This document shows positions 51,059-60,578 of a stretch of 64,000 nucleotides of DNA, piece after piece. Position numbers and translations under genes: made by a program. Source of the stretch: VXYL01 sp965199875. Lineage in GTDB: Bacteria > Pseudomonadota > Gammaproteobacteria > Pseudomonadales > Azotimanducaceae. The notes beneath the pieces are model-generated. The model did not search any database. It was not told the origin of the DNA and saw only the letters and a list, made by a program, of their open reading frames with translations. The stretch is from NCBI GenBank assembly GCA_965199875.1, contig OZ241346.1:2728001-2792000 (forward strand), read 5' to 3'. The stretch's first letter is position 1. Each line of letters opens with the position of its first letter.

Positions 51059-52240
51059 ATGTACAGAGTCAAGACCTTCAATCGGATCGCCGCCAAGGGC
51101 CTCGGGCGTTTTCCCGAGCATGGCTTCGTGGTCGGGCCGGACGTGGCGTCGCCGCACGCCATCCTGCTGCGCAGCCATCGGCTGGACAGCGCCGACCTCG
51201 CCGGCGTCAGCGCCGTCGCCCGCGCCGGGGCTGGCGTCAACAACGTGCCGGTGGCGGATTGCAGCGAGCGCGGCATCGTCGTCTTCAACACGCCGGGCGC
51301 CAACGCCAACTCGGTGAAGGAGCTGGTCCTCGCCGCGCTCCTGCTCACTTCCCGCGACGTGCTCGGCGGTTTCGAGTACGTGCGCTCGCTGCACAACATC
51401 GGCGACGAAGCGGAGCTCAAACGGCTGGTCGAAGCCGAGAAGCGCCGCTTCAAGGGCCGCGAAGTGGCCGGCCGGACGCTCGGCATCGTCGGCCTCGGCG
51501 CCGTCGGCTCCAAGGTGGCGCGGGCGGCGCTCGGCCTTGGCATGGACGTCGTCGGCTACGACCCCGCGCTGAGTGTCGAGGCCGCATGGCGGCTGCCGAG
51601 CGACGTCGAACGCATGGCGGACCTGACGGCGCTGTTCGCCCGCGCGGACTACGTGACGCTGCACATCCCCGCGTTCGCGGACAACCTCGGCTTGATCGAC
51701 GCCGCCGCGCTGGCGCGTTTCAAGCCCGGCGCGGTGCTGCTCAACTTCGCCCGCCAGGAGATCGTCGACGAGCAGGCGGTGAAGCAGGCGCTGACGAGCG
51801 GCCGCCTCGGTGCCTACTTCGCGGACTTCCCCAGCACGCTGCTGGCGGATGTCGACAGCGCCCACGCCACTCCGCACCTGGGCGCCAGCACCACGGAGGC
51901 CGAAGAGAGCTGCGCGGTGATGGCCGTCGATCAGCTAAGCCGCTTTCTGCGCTATGGCAACATCGAGAACTCGGTGAACTTTCCGGCGGTAATCCTGGAG
52001 CCCGCCGATGGCCACCGCATCGGCATCGCCAACGTCAACGTCGCCGGCATGCTCGGCAAGCTGATGGCGGTGTTCGCCCGCGCCAACATCAACGTCATCG
52101 ACATGCTGAACAAGAGCCGCGAGCAACTGGCCTACAACCTGATCGACCTGGACACGCCGCCCAGCAAGGCCGTGCTGGCCGAGATCGGGGCCATTGCCGA
52201 AGTGCTGAGCGTGCGCGTCTTCGACCCCGTTTCAGGGTAG
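51059..52240 (+). CDS. serA: D-3-phosphoglycerate dehydrogenase
   Basis: A 393-residue SerA of the short class. The substrate-binding domain has ARAGAGVNNVPV and NTPGANANSVKEL. The NAD-binding domain has LGIVGLGAVGSKVAR, and the catalytic histidine lies in ATPHLGASTTEAEE. A C-terminal ACT domain (GIANVNVAGMLGKLMAVFAR) probably binds serine for feedback inhibition. It starts 6 bp after the murG-like stop, so it likely belongs to the same transcript. Confidence 0.93.
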   Translation: MYRVKTFNRIAAKGLGRFPEHGFVVGPDVASPHAILLRSHRLDSADLAGVSAVARAGAGVNNVPVADCSERGIVVFNTPGANANSVKELVLAALLLTSRDVLGGFEYVRSLHNIGDEAELKRLVEAEKRRFKGREVAGRTLGIVGLGAVGSKVARAALGLGMDVVGYDPALSVEAAWRLPSDVERMADLTALFARADYVTLHIPAFADNLGLIDAAALARFKPGAVLLNFARQEIVDEQAVKQALTSGRLGAYFADFPSTLLADVDSAHATPHLGASTTEAEESCAVMAVDQLSRFLRYGNIENSVNFPAVILEPADGHRIGIANVNVAGMLGKLMAVFARANINVIDMLNKSREQLAYNLIDLDTPPSKAVLAEIGAIAEVLSVRVFDPVSG

Positions 52241-52366
52241 ACGGGCGCGACGGGCGGTGGTCTTGCCGCCGCGCCGGCGAGGGAGCAGCGCAGCAGGCCG
52301 AAGAAGCGGCTGGCCGACTTTTCTGGTGAGTCCGATGCTGGTGAATCCGATGGTCGGAATGCGCAT
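52241..52366 (-). pseudogene. 5' relic of a second DUF488 gene
   Basis: Just after the DUF488 stop (TAGCCATG), an ATG at 52366 opens RIPTIGFT. A shifted frame then gives SRFFGLLRCSLAGAA, which together match the N-terminus of DUF488 proteins (TIGFT-x-KSAxxFFxLLR). The remainder is missing, cut at or before the serA 3' end. The conserved set would be dual-OB, DUF488, DUF488. Confidence 0.5.
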
Positions 52367-52368
52367 GG

Positions 52369-52980
52369 CTAATTCTCGCGCCGTGCGAAAGCGGGGTTTG
52401 CGTGGCCAACGCGGGCAGCCTGCTTCTTGACGGCCGCGTCCACCAGCACCGCGCGAGGCTCAGGGAACAGGTCGCCCTGCTGGCCGAGGTCGAACTTGGC
52501 CAACAGCCGGTCCAGCGCATCGGCATGGGGTTCGACATTGCCGTTGGCGTGAATGTGGGCAACGCCGAAGCCTTGTTCGATCAGCGCTTGGGACACCAGC
52601 AGCGCGCGGTGGCAGTCGAGCGGTTCCTTTTCCGCGCACATCAGCGCCAACGACTCGGTGGCCGCGGCCTCGGCCAGCCGAGCGATGCCGGCCTTGAACC
52701 GCGCCGTGCGAGCCACCCGGTCGTAGCGGATGCGTCCTTCCTCGTAGCATCGCGGATCGTCGCTGCGTCCGCCAAGTTCGCGTCCGAAATAGAAGTAGCC
52801 GCAGCCCTCCCGTGCGAGGGCGCTGCACAGCGCTTGCCGGTTGAACTGCGGATTGAAGCGGCTGCGCGGCACCGAGCGCACGTCCGCGATGGCGTTGATC
52901 CGAACGGTGCCGAGCAGCGCCAGAAACGCCGGCAGGGGGTGGTTCGAGTGGCCGATGGTGTAGACGGTGCCAGCTTTCAT
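52369..52980 (-). CDS. DUF488-family protein
   Basis: A 203-residue DUF488 protein: TVYTIGHSNHPLPAFLALL, ADVRSVPRSRFNPQFNR, FYFGRELGGR and the conserved ALMCAEKEPLDCHR with its two cysteines. Members are predicted to act on nucleic acids or small molecules, but no reaction is established. The ATG at 52980 overlaps the TGA of the dual-OB gene, so they are coupled. Confidence 0.88.
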   Translation of the reverse strand: MKAGTVYTIGHSNHPLPAFLALLGTVRINAIADVRSVPRSRFNPQFNRQALCSALAREGCGYFYFGRELGGRSDDPRCYEEGRIRYDRVARTARFKAGIARLAEAAATESLALMCAEKEPLDCHRALLVSQALIEQGFGVAHIHANGNVEPHADALDRLLAKFDLGQQGDLFPEPRAVLVDAAVKKQAARVGHANPAFARREN

Positions 52981-53657
52981 CCGCACTCCATGACTGCCGC
53001 GATCAGCTTGTAGCAGGCGTCTCCATATTGTTCGCCCAGGCTGATGGTCAAGAAGCAGTCGTTGATGACGTAGTCGCCATCGAGCTTGGCGAGATAGCGC
53101 CGCTCGTAGTTCGGATCAGTAATCCACAGCCGGTATTCGCTGCCCCCATGGAGAAAGCGCGCCTGCACTCGCCGCTTGCTGTTTCCGAACGCCTCGCCGG
53201 GCTTGAACACCGCGATGCGCAGCTGCTGCACGTGGATCAGCCGCAGGGAATCCTTGCAGTGGCCCATCGCTTCCAGTGGAATCTTGTCGTTCTGGCCGTT
53301 GTAGGTGTGGAAGCCGTTCAGCCAGAGCGCACTCTCGCTATCGGCAAAGCCGGCCAGATCGAACCAGGATGCGGCACCCGCCTTGCGCCAGTACGACTGC
53401 GGGTCGAGCAGCCAGTTCTCCGTCTGCCACGAGCAGGGTTGCGCATGGAGGAGCGGCACGTCCACGATGTCCAGCACCTTGGGATCGCTGCCGTCTTCGT
53501 ACTGACGCTCGTACTCGGAAACCTCCCCGTCCGGGCGGTCGCTTACCGGCCGCACCCACGCCGCCCGTTCGCCGTCGGCGGGCCAGACCTTGCCGGCGAT
53601 GCCGCGCCCGGCCAGTTTTCGCGAGTTGGCCAGACACACGATGCGCTTGACGATCAC
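52977..53657 (-). CDS. Dual-OB-domain protein coupled to DUF488
   Basis: A 226-residue protein with the start typical for the dual-OB family (KRIVCLANSRKLAGRGIAGK, then WVRPVSDRPDGEVSEYERQY). Other conserved points are DIVDVPLLHAQPCSWQTENW and a C-terminal beta-rich region with RLWITDPNYERRYLAK. It is found with DUF488 proteins in a conserved but uncharacterised module. GTG at 53657 overlaps the stop of an upstream gene remnant by 4 bp. Confidence 0.75.
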   Translation of the reverse strand: MIVKRIVCLANSRKLAGRGIAGKVWPADGERAAWVRPVSDRPDGEVSEYERQYEDGSDPKVLDIVDVPLLHAQPCSWQTENWLLDPQSYWRKAGAASWFDLAGFADSESALWLNGFHTYNGQNDKIPLEAMGHCKDSLRLIHVQQLRIAVFKPGEAFGNSKRRVQARFLHGGSEYRLWITDPNYERRYLAKLDGDYVINDCFLTISLGEQYGDACYKLIAAVMECG

Positions 53658-53737
53658 GGCTGCCCTGCCCAGATCACCAAGCGCAGCTCGCTGTCGTCGA
53701 TCACGCTGTATTCCGGCAGGCGGCCGGACAAATCCAA
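53654..53737 (-). pseudogene. 3' relic of a gene upstream of the dual-OB gene
   Basis: The minus strand encodes LSGRLPEYSVIDDSELRLVI, then WAGQP, and a TGA that overlaps the dual-OB start (GTGA). There is no upstream continuation: the GST gene stop lies at 53748. It is the tail of a lost gene that once headed this operon. Family not recognised. Confidence 0.4.
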
Positions 53738-53747
53738 GCTGCAGCCG

Positions 53748-54365
53748 CTACGGCAAGGGGATTTCGCCGCTGTCGAAGGGGACTTTCCAGCCGCGTTGCA
53801 CGGCTTCGCGGCCGGCGATGGCGACGAACCAGCGGCGCAGGTTCGGATAGTCCGCCCAGTCGATGCGATGCCACGGCCAGCGGGAAATCCACGGCCAGGT
53901 GGCGATGTCGGCGATGGAGTAGCTGTCGGCGAGGTAGTCGCGGTCTTGCAGTCGGCGGTCCAGCACGCCGTAGAGCCTGGCTGCTTCTTCGGCGTAGCGT
54001 TGTTCGGCGTAGGCGGACTTGCCCGGATTGAAGCGCAGGAAGTGGTTGGCCTGGCCCAGCATCGGGCCGACGCCGCCCATTTGCAGCATCAGCCACTCCA
54101 GAGTGGTCCAGCGATCCTCGCCTTGCAGCTGGCCGGTCTTGTCGGCGAGGTAGAGCAGGATGGCGCCGGATTCCATCATCGTCCGGTCGCCATCGACGAT
54201 GGCGGGAATCTTGTTGTTCGGCGAGATGGCGAGAAACTCCGGCGCGAACTGCTCGCCCTGGCCGATGTGGACGGCAGTGGCGCGGTAGTCCAGCGCCAAC
54301 TCCTCCAGGGCGATGGAAATCTTGCGCCCGTTCGGCGTCGGCCAGGTGTAGAGCCGTATGCTCAC
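53748..54365 (-). CDS. Glutathione S-transferase (YfcG/YghU-like)
   Basis: This 205-residue protein has a thioredoxin-fold N-terminal domain with the catalytic-loop region YTWPTPNGRKISIALEEL, NNKIPAIVD, then ESGAILLYLADKTG, and a helical C-terminal domain with SIADIATWPWISRW. The PTPNG(R)K motif is typical for Nu-class GSTs with disulfide-reductase activity. GTG at 54365 overlaps the stop of the DUF4340 gene, although no functional link is obvious. Confidence 0.87.
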   Translation of the reverse strand: MSIRLYTWPTPNGRKISIALEELALDYRATAVHIGQGEQFAPEFLAISPNNKIPAIVDGDRTMMESGAILLYLADKTGQLQGEDRWTTLEWLMLQMGGVGPMLGQANHFLRFNPGKSAYAEQRYAEEAARLYGVLDRRLQDRDYLADSYSIADIATWPWISRWPWHRIDWADYPNLRRWFVAIAGREAVQRGWKVPFDSGEIPLP

Positions 54366-55339
54366 GGCGTCGGGGCCGTCTCTTCGTTGGCGTCGCTTGC
54401 CGGCGGTGCGCCCTCTTGCGCAGCCGGTTCGCCGTCGTCGGACGGCTCCGCTTCGGCCTCGTCTTCCGGTTCGTCCGGGGCCAGGTCCGCGAGGGTCACG
54501 TCCATCTGCTCTGCGATGTACGAAGAAAGCTCATAGACCCCGGGCATTCGGCCGGAGGCGCCGGCGTAGTCGTCGTCTTCCAGCTGGTAGAGCGTGAAGG
54601 CCAGCGTGCCGTCGTCGTCGCCGATGGCGAACGTCGCGGTTGGTTCGCTGGGCAGTTCCGCCTCGCTCACTCCCAGCACGGACAGGCCGGAGAACCTTCC
54701 GGCCAGGGTTTCCACCTTGGCTTGATCGAGCACCGCGCCGTCGGCAGAGACCCAGCTGCCGGACTCATCCTTGCTCAGCTCGAAAGCGCCCTCGCGCTTG
54801 AGCGTCGCGATGTCTCCGGTCGGGCGCAGCAGGGACTTGTCCAGCCAGTCGGACGCCTTGACGCCAGCCTCGTAGTTGGAAAAGCCGATGGCGTAGATGT
54901 CGTCGTCGTCGCTGTGTCGAGCGTGCGCCTTGCGGTAGCCCGGAGAGGTGCCCAGGTAGATGTCGGCCAACGTCTCGTCGCCAGCCCTCAGTTGCAGGTG
55001 GCGCTGATGGTTGTCCTCGGTCACCTCGAAACGTTCCGCGGTGGACGCGCTGCTCGCTACCGGCCAGATGCCGGAGACGTCGTCGAGCTTGTCGAGCACC
55101 TCCTGCACCTTGTCGGCATCCGCCGGCACGTCGTCCGGCAGCTGCCAGGCGTCCCCGGACTTGACGAGCTCGACGCGGCCGTCGGCGTTCGCCACGCTCA
55201 GCGAGTCGACGGACTGCGCATCGAAGCTCAAGAAAGGTTCGGGTTCGGCAACGGCGCCGGTCCGGGCCGCCATCACCACGACGATGATCGCCAGCTGAAT
55301 GGCGAGGGCGAACGACAAGGTGGTCTTGTTCAGCTTCAC
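54362..55339 (-). CDS. DUF4340-domain protein of a Gld-type ABC export system
   Basis: A 325-residue protein with one N-terminal membrane segment (LSFALAIQLAIIVVVMAA). The beta-rich periplasmic domain has a repeated unit (VELVKSGDAWQLPDD, then FELSKDESGSWVSADG), as in DUF4340 proteins. The tail is acidic and Pro/Ala-rich. GTG at 55339 overlaps the TGA of the GldF-GldG gene (GTGA). DUF4340 genes regularly end GldA/GldFG-like operons; the transported substrate is unknown. Confidence 0.85.
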   Translation of the reverse strand: MKLNKTTLSFALAIQLAIIVVVMAARTGAVAEPEPFLSFDAQSVDSLSVANADGRVELVKSGDAWQLPDDVPADADKVQEVLDKLDDVSGIWPVASSASTAERFEVTEDNHQRHLQLRAGDETLADIYLGTSPGYRKAHARHSDDDDIYAIGFSNYEAGVKASDWLDKSLLRPTGDIATLKREGAFELSKDESGSWVSADGAVLDQAKVETLAGRFSGLSVLGVSEAELPSEPTATFAIGDDDGTLAFTLYQLEDDDYAGASGRMPGVYELSSYIAEQMDVTLADLAPDEPEDEAEAEPSDDGEPAAQEGAPPASDANEETAPTP

Positions 55340-58260
55340 GACGTCATCCCCAGCTGCTCTCGATAGTGCTGCTTTCTGGCCGCCTGGCGCTGGCGGCTGA
55401 TGCCGAACACCAGCGCCAGCCCGGCCAACGCCAGAACGTAGTTGGCGTACTCCCAGATGCGCTGCCGATCCTCCGCCATCGGTTCCAGGGTGCGGTTGAA
55501 GTGGCTGCGGCTGCGAATGCCGAGCAGAGACTCGTCCTCCACCGCCCAGTCCGCCAGGTTCGCCATGAACTCCAGGGAACTGGTGTAGATCGTGCCGTCG
55601 GCGGAGCCGATCATGCGCAAGGTCTGATCGGCCAGGAAGGATGCGGAACCGATGACGATCAGCCGCGCGGACTCGGGGGATTTTTCCACCACCGTGGTGA
55701 TCGTGCCCAGGGTGTCGACGTCCTCCTCGCCTTCTGCGTCCGCGGCGTCGTCCTGGGCCGCAATGTCTTCCTCGGCTTCTTCCGGTTCGTCGAGCAGCGG
55801 CGATTCGTCGAAGTACGACGTGAAACTTCCCTCCAGCATCACCGCCAGGGCATTGGCCTTCTGCTCCCCTTCCGGCGCGTACACGAAGTCGCCGGAGGCG
55901 CCCAGATTGGGCATGATGTCGGTGGACTTGGAGCGCCAGCTGGCCGGCGAGCTCTCGATCAGCGTGGCGACGGTTCGGCCGGCGTTCGCTTCTTCGTCGA
56001 CGTCGACGGGCGACGACCAGGCCATCGTCAACTGCGGCACTTCGGAGGTAAAGGCGACGTCTTCGTTCAAGCCGTCCGAGCGCACGTCCACGAAGTACGG
56101 ATAGTCGCGCATCTGCACCTCCTGGAAGCGGAAGCCCGCCACTTCGCGCACCACCGGCACGGGGAATGCCGCGTTGCGCGGGTCCATCGCCAGGGATTCG
56201 TCCAGCGTCACGCCATGATGCGCCAGCCAGTCCGCCAAGCCGGACTGCACCGGCGTCGCGTACAGGGACTGGGCCGCCAGCGTGGCGCGGTAGCTGCCGG
56301 CGGCGATCGCCAAGGTGCCGCCGCGCATCAGGAACTGGTCCATGGCGAAGACGGTCTTGTCGTCCAGGTTCGAGGGATCCACCACCATCAGCACGTCCGC
56401 CGCGGCCGGGGCGATGCCGTCGTCCAGGTTGGCGCTTTCGACGTTGAAGTCCGCGCGCAGCACCTCGCGCAGGCTCTGGAACTCGTTGCCTGGCGGCTGC
56501 TGCATCTGCAGCTGCTGCTGCATGTAGGCCGGCGGCGCCTGCGGCGCGGACAGCGCGACGGTCTTCAGCAGCCCGACGGCAAAACGCTTCAAGCCCTCCT
56601 CGATGCCGCGTCGCAGGCCGTCCTTGTCCAGCGACTCCGGCAGCGGCAGCTGAAGCACGGTCTCGCCGTCGGACAAAGTGAGGTAGAAGTAGAAGGTGTT
56701 GGCGTCGAACAAGCTGGCGGCCATGGGCCGAAAGCCGTGGTCGGCGCCGATCTGCGCCGCCACTTCGCCAGCGCCGGCGTTCGGGTCCACGGTCTCGGCG
56801 CTCAGCTTGCCGTCGGATTCCTCGACCATTTCGGCGAGCAGCGCGTCGAGCTCCCCGCGCAGCGCGACCAGCGTCTCGGGCAGCCGTTCGTCGGCGGAGA
56901 GGTAGCCGGTGAACTTCACCGGGCCTGCCAGGTTGTCGAAGACGCTGCCGCCGCCTTGGAATCCGTACAGCACCTTCTTGATGGCGCGGGTGATGTCGTA
57001 CTCTGGATTCTTCAGCTGCACGTCCAGGTCGTCCTCGCCCTGCACTTTGACTTCGATCAGATCGCGAAAGCTCAGCACTTCGTACTCGTCGCCGTACTGC
57101 ACCAGCACGTCGAAGTAGGAGTTGACCAGGCTTGCCTGGTAGCGGTCGGCCACTTGGAACGGCACCGGGCGGATGCCGTACTTGGTGTTGGCTTCGTCTT
57201 CGAGTTCCGGGTCCGTGGCGGGGTCGATCAGCTGCAGGCGCACCTGGCCGGCGCCGGCCACTTCGTACTCCGTCAGCAGGTTCTGCAACTGCGGCGTCAG
57301 CGGCGCCAGCAGCGGATGCGTCTTGGCGCTGAAGTAGCCGCGCAGCAGCAGCGGTTCGCGCAGCTGGCGCAGGTAGTTCCTGGTGGCGTCCGAGATGGAG
57401 TACTGGTTGCCTTCGGTGACGTCCCAGCGCAGAAAGCCCACCGCCGACAGCCAGAAGTTGGCGATCAGCACGTTGGCGGCCACCAGGCCCAGCAGCACGC
57501 GCTTGCCGCGATGCCGCGCCGCGTCGCCGTCCGCCGCCCAGCCGTGGGCGTCCACGGCGTGGACGTTGAGCGCCAGAAAGACGGCGAGCACCGAGACGTA
57601 GAAGTACAGATCGCGCAGGTCCAGCACGCCCCTCGTAATGGCCTCGAAGCGCGAACCCGCGCCCAGCGCGCGCAGCGCGTCGGCCACCTGGTGGCTGGCC
57701 AGTTCGGTGAGGAACGGGCTGCCGATCAGATAGAACGCGCCGCAGCCGAAGGTGGCGAGGATCAGGGCGACGATCTGGTTGTCCGTCTTGGCGCTGACGA
57801 ACAAGCCGACGCCGATGTAGGCGGCGCCCAGCAGACCAGCGGCCAGATAGCCGGCGAACACCGGCCCCCAGTCCAGGTCCCCCAGCATGGCGACGCTGAC
57901 CGGCAGCGGCAGCGTCAAGGCCAGCGCCACCGCCAGCAGCAGCCAGCAGGCGAGGAACTTGCCGAGCACGAAGTCGACGCCTCCGGCCGGCACGGTGACC
58001 ACCAGTTCCAAGGTGCCGACGCGGCGTTCGTCGCTCCAGCTGCGCATCGTCAGCGCCGAAGCGAGGAAGATCAGCAGCACCGGCAGCCACTCGAACATGG
58101 GCCGCACGTCGGAGATGTTGCGGGCGAAGAATGCCTCGCCCCAGAAGAAGACGAACAGCGTCACCGCCAGGAAAGCGGCCAGGAACAGATAGGCGATGGG
58201 CGAGGAGAAGACCAGCGCCAGTTCCTTGCGGGCGATGCGCAGCACCACGCTGGGGTTCAT
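55336..58260 (-). CDS. Fused ABC-2 permease and GldG-like protein
   Basis: The 974-residue product joins two modules. Residues 1-250 are an ABC-2/GldF-type permease with six membrane segments (ELALVFSSPIAYLFLAAFLA and later hydrophobic blocks). The remainder is a GldG-like extracytoplasmic domain with a further membrane segment near 290, a long soluble portion (about 320-930), and a C-terminal membrane anchor (YVLALAGLALVFGI). In Bacteroidetes these are separate gliding-motility genes; the fusion is usual in Proteobacteria, where the role is unclear. ATG overlaps the gldA-like stop. Confidence 0.87.
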   Translation of the reverse strand: MNPSVVLRIARKELALVFSSPIAYLFLAAFLAVTLFVFFWGEAFFARNISDVRPMFEWLPVLLIFLASALTMRSWSDERRVGTLELVVTVPAGGVDFVLGKFLACWLLLAVALALTLPLPVSVAMLGDLDWGPVFAGYLAAGLLGAAYIGVGLFVSAKTDNQIVALILATFGCGAFYLIGSPFLTELASHQVADALRALGAGSRFEAITRGVLDLRDLYFYVSVLAVFLALNVHAVDAHGWAADGDAARHRGKRVLLGLVAANVLIANFWLSAVGFLRWDVTEGNQYSISDATRNYLRQLREPLLLRGYFSAKTHPLLAPLTPQLQNLLTEYEVAGAGQVRLQLIDPATDPELEDEANTKYGIRPVPFQVADRYQASLVNSYFDVLVQYGDEYEVLSFRDLIEVKVQGEDDLDVQLKNPEYDITRAIKKVLYGFQGGGSVFDNLAGPVKFTGYLSADERLPETLVALRGELDALLAEMVEESDGKLSAETVDPNAGAGEVAAQIGADHGFRPMAASLFDANTFYFYLTLSDGETVLQLPLPESLDKDGLRRGIEEGLKRFAVGLLKTVALSAPQAPPAYMQQQLQMQQPPGNEFQSLREVLRADFNVESANLDDGIAPAAADVLMVVDPSNLDDKTVFAMDQFLMRGGTLAIAAGSYRATLAAQSLYATPVQSGLADWLAHHGVTLDESLAMDPRNAAFPVPVVREVAGFRFQEVQMRDYPYFVDVRSDGLNEDVAFTSEVPQLTMAWSSPVDVDEEANAGRTVATLIESSPASWRSKSTDIMPNLGASGDFVYAPEGEQKANALAVMLEGSFTSYFDESPLLDEPEEAEEDIAAQDDAADAEGEEDVDTLGTITTVVEKSPESARLIVIGSASFLADQTLRMIGSADGTIYTSSLEFMANLADWAVEDESLLGIRSRSHFNRTLEPMAEDRQRIWEYANYVLALAGLALVFGISRQRQAARKQHYREQLGMTS

Positions 58261-59186
58261 GCCGATGCCTCCTCCGCGGCTGCCGCCGGCGCGTCGTCGA
58301 CCTCTCGAAACACCGTCTCGAGGTCTCGCTTCTCCGCCGCCAGGCCGTGAATGGAGACGCCCCCGGCAACCAGCCGGCGGGCCAGTTCGGAGACGCGCTC
58401 GGGGCTTGCGTCTTCGTCGCCGTCGAACTGCAAGGCGAAGCCGTCGCCGCTCGGCGCCGCGGTGGCGAAGCCGGCCAGCGCCGATTCGACGTCGGCCTGC
58501 CCGGCGTCGGTGGCAAGGGCCACTCTGGAGCTTCGCTTCAGCGCGTCGAGCCGCTCGTCCACGGCCAGCTTGCCAGCATGGAGAATCATCACCCGATCGC
58601 AGATGGCGTCCACCTCCTGCATGATGTGGGTGGAAAGAATGACCGTCGCGTTGGCGGCCAGGCGCCGGATCAAGTCGCGCATGTGCTGGGTCTGGGACGG
58701 GTCGAGGCCGTTGGTGGGCTCGTCGAGGATCAGCAGCCTGGGTTCGTGGATGATGGCCTGGGCAACGCCGACGCGCTGCTGAAAGCCCCGCGACAACGTG
58801 CCGATGGCGTCGAAGGCCCGCTGCGTCAGATCGGTGGCCGCCAGCGCTTCCCGCAGCGCGGCGGCGCGATCGTCGACGGCGCGCAGGCCGGCCACGTAGT
58901 CCAGGTAGTCCACCACCGTCATTTCCGGGTACAGCGGGCAGTTTTCCGGCAGATAGCCCAGCTGCCGCTGTGCCTCCGTTGGCGATTCCGCGACGTCGAT
59001 GCCGTCCACCCGCACACGGCCGGCGCTGGGCTCCAGATAGCCCGTCAGCATCTTCATGATGGTGGTCTTGCCGGCGCCGTTGTGCCCCAGCAGACCGACG
59101 ATCTCGGTGTTGCCAATCGCGAAGCTGACCGCGTCCACGGCCAGCGTCTCTCCATATCTGCGCGTCAACCCTTCGGCCTCGATCAA
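58257..59186 (-). CDS. GldA-like ABC transporter ATPase
   Basis: A 309-residue ABC ATPase. Walker A is LLGHNGAGKTT (32-42), the Q-loop is in LPENCPLYPEMTVVDYL, the signature is the variant TLSRGFQQRVGVAQA, and Walker B is LLILDEPTNGLDP. The H-loop is LSTHIMQEV. The C-terminal domain is typical of the GldA/CcmA group. First gene of a three-gene overlapping operon with the permease/GldG fusion and the DUF4340 protein. Confidence 0.9.
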   Translation of the reverse strand: MIEAEGLTRRYGETLAVDAVSFAIGNTEIVGLLGHNGAGKTTIMKMLTGYLEPSAGRVRVDGIDVAESPTEAQRQLGYLPENCPLYPEMTVVDYLDYVAGLRAVDDRAAALREALAATDLTQRAFDAIGTLSRGFQQRVGVAQAIIHEPRLLILDEPTNGLDPSQTQHMRDLIRRLAANATVILSTHIMQEVDAICDRVMILHAGKLAVDERLDALKRSSRVALATDAGQADVESALAGFATAAPSGDGFALQFDGDEDASPERVSELARRLVAGGVSIHGLAAEKRDLETVFREVDDAPAAAAEEASA

Positions 59187-59417
59187 CGCAACTCCTCCTC
59201 TTGCAAGCTGGCCTCAAAGCGGCCTTTGACCATCATCTTGCGCCACGGTTCGATTCCGCCGGCGCCAAGGCGCGCGTAAGATACAAAGGCATCCACCGAG
59301 TTTCCACCCCGAGAGTCCCCGGATTCCCGGTTAAGGCTCCGCGGGGCGCGTTGGACGACGCACTGCCGCATAGCTCGCTGCCTTGCTCGCAGCCGCGCGG
59401 TGGTAGTCTTCGGCACC

Positions 59418-60578
59418 ATGGACGTGGCAACCCGCATCCCCGACGAACGGGAGGCGCCGCTTCATTTCGCGGGGCGCAAAGACGAACTGCGGGCATACAA
59501 CTCGAAACTTGCGGCGTTGTGCAAAACCGGCCGCTCCGGGGGACTGTTTCTGACCATCGGAGTGCCGGGCTCGGGGAAGACGCAGCTTGGTCGGAAGTTC
59601 GCCGACGGCGTGGCAGCGTCTCCCAACGTAGAGGGGCGGACCGTGTCGGCCTTGCTGATTTCGCCGGAGGAACTGTCCGACGCCACGACCTTGTTCAAGT
59701 TGATGGGGCGGGCGGTCGGTGCCGAACGGCAGGCCATCGAGATCGCGCAGCTCGACGACAGAGTCTCCAACGGGGGCGGCAAAGTTCTCGGCAGCGGCGG
59801 AGCGGTCGCTAGGGACGTGGGGCGTCGCACGGCGGCGTTCCCTGGCCTGTTGCGGGAATCCGTGGCAAAGGGCATGTGGGACAACAGGGCGCTGGTGCTG
59901 ATCATCGACGAGCTGCAGTCGATTGAGGACGACGCCTTCGCGCCCTTGCGCGTGCTGCACCAGGGCTTGACCGGATGCCCCGTCTTGCTGATGGGCTTCG
60001 GGCTGCAACACACGGCCGACGAGCTCGCCAACCCTTCCCACGGGCGCGGCATATCCCGCATCGTCGCCCCGATGGTTCTTGGGCCGTTGGATCACGACGC
60101 CACGGTCTGCGCCTTCGCCAGGAACCTGGCCGCCACGGGGTTCGACGATCTCCCAAGCAAGAGCTTGCAGGCGTTGGCCAAAGCCAGCCACGGTTTTCCG
60201 CAGCACATCAACGGGTATCTCGAGGGCGCTCACGCAGCGCTGACCCGGCACAAGCACTTGGCGGGCCAATCCCTCGACGAGGCGTTGCGGCATGGCCACG
60301 CCCGCAGGGTCCAGTACTACCAAGCCCGCCTCAGCGCGGGAAAGAGCCACGATCCCATGTTGGCGGTGGTGGCGGCGATGGAACGCGCCAACGCGACGGC
60401 ATTGAAGCAGCGCGAAGCCGAGAAAGTCGTGGCCCAGGCGGGCTTCGAGGCCGACGCCGTGGACCGTGCCATCGCCCACGGTTCATTGGCGCTGGTCGAC
60501 GGGAACGTGTCGTTCGGCATTCCATCGTTCCACGGCTACATGCGGCACCTGCTGGAGCAGGACCGCACTCGCTCGTGA
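59418..60578 (+). CDS. AAA ATPase of the family also found truncated at 39.9 kb
   Basis: A 386-residue P-loop ATPase: Walker A IGVPGSGKTQL (47-57), Walker B ALVLIIDELQS (D164-E165), a sensor-like LLMGFGLQHTAD, and a C-terminal helical/winged-helix part. The N-terminal FAGRKDELRAY resembles ORC/AAA_16-like proteins. No membrane segment or nuclease domain is visible and no partner gene is adjacent, so the role is open. ATG at 59418 is preferred to the GTG at 59400. The truncated gene at 39816-40616 and the relic at 37150-37400 belong to the same group. Confidence 0.8.
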   Translation: MDVATRIPDEREAPLHFAGRKDELRAYNSKLAALCKTGRSGGLFLTIGVPGSGKTQLGRKFADGVAASPNVEGRTVSALLISPEELSDATTLFKLMGRAVGAERQAIEIAQLDDRVSNGGGKVLGSGGAVARDVGRRTAAFPGLLRESVAKGMWDNRALVLIIDELQSIEDDAFAPLRVLHQGLTGCPVLLMGFGLQHTADELANPSHGRGISRIVAPMVLGPLDHDATVCAFARNLAATGFDDLPSKSLQALAKASHGFPQHINGYLEGAHAALTRHKHLAGQSLDEALRHGHARRVQYYQARLSAGKSHDPMLAVVAAMERANATALKQREAEKVVAQAGFEADAVDRAIAHGSLALVDGNVSFGIPSFHGYMRHLLEQDRTRS

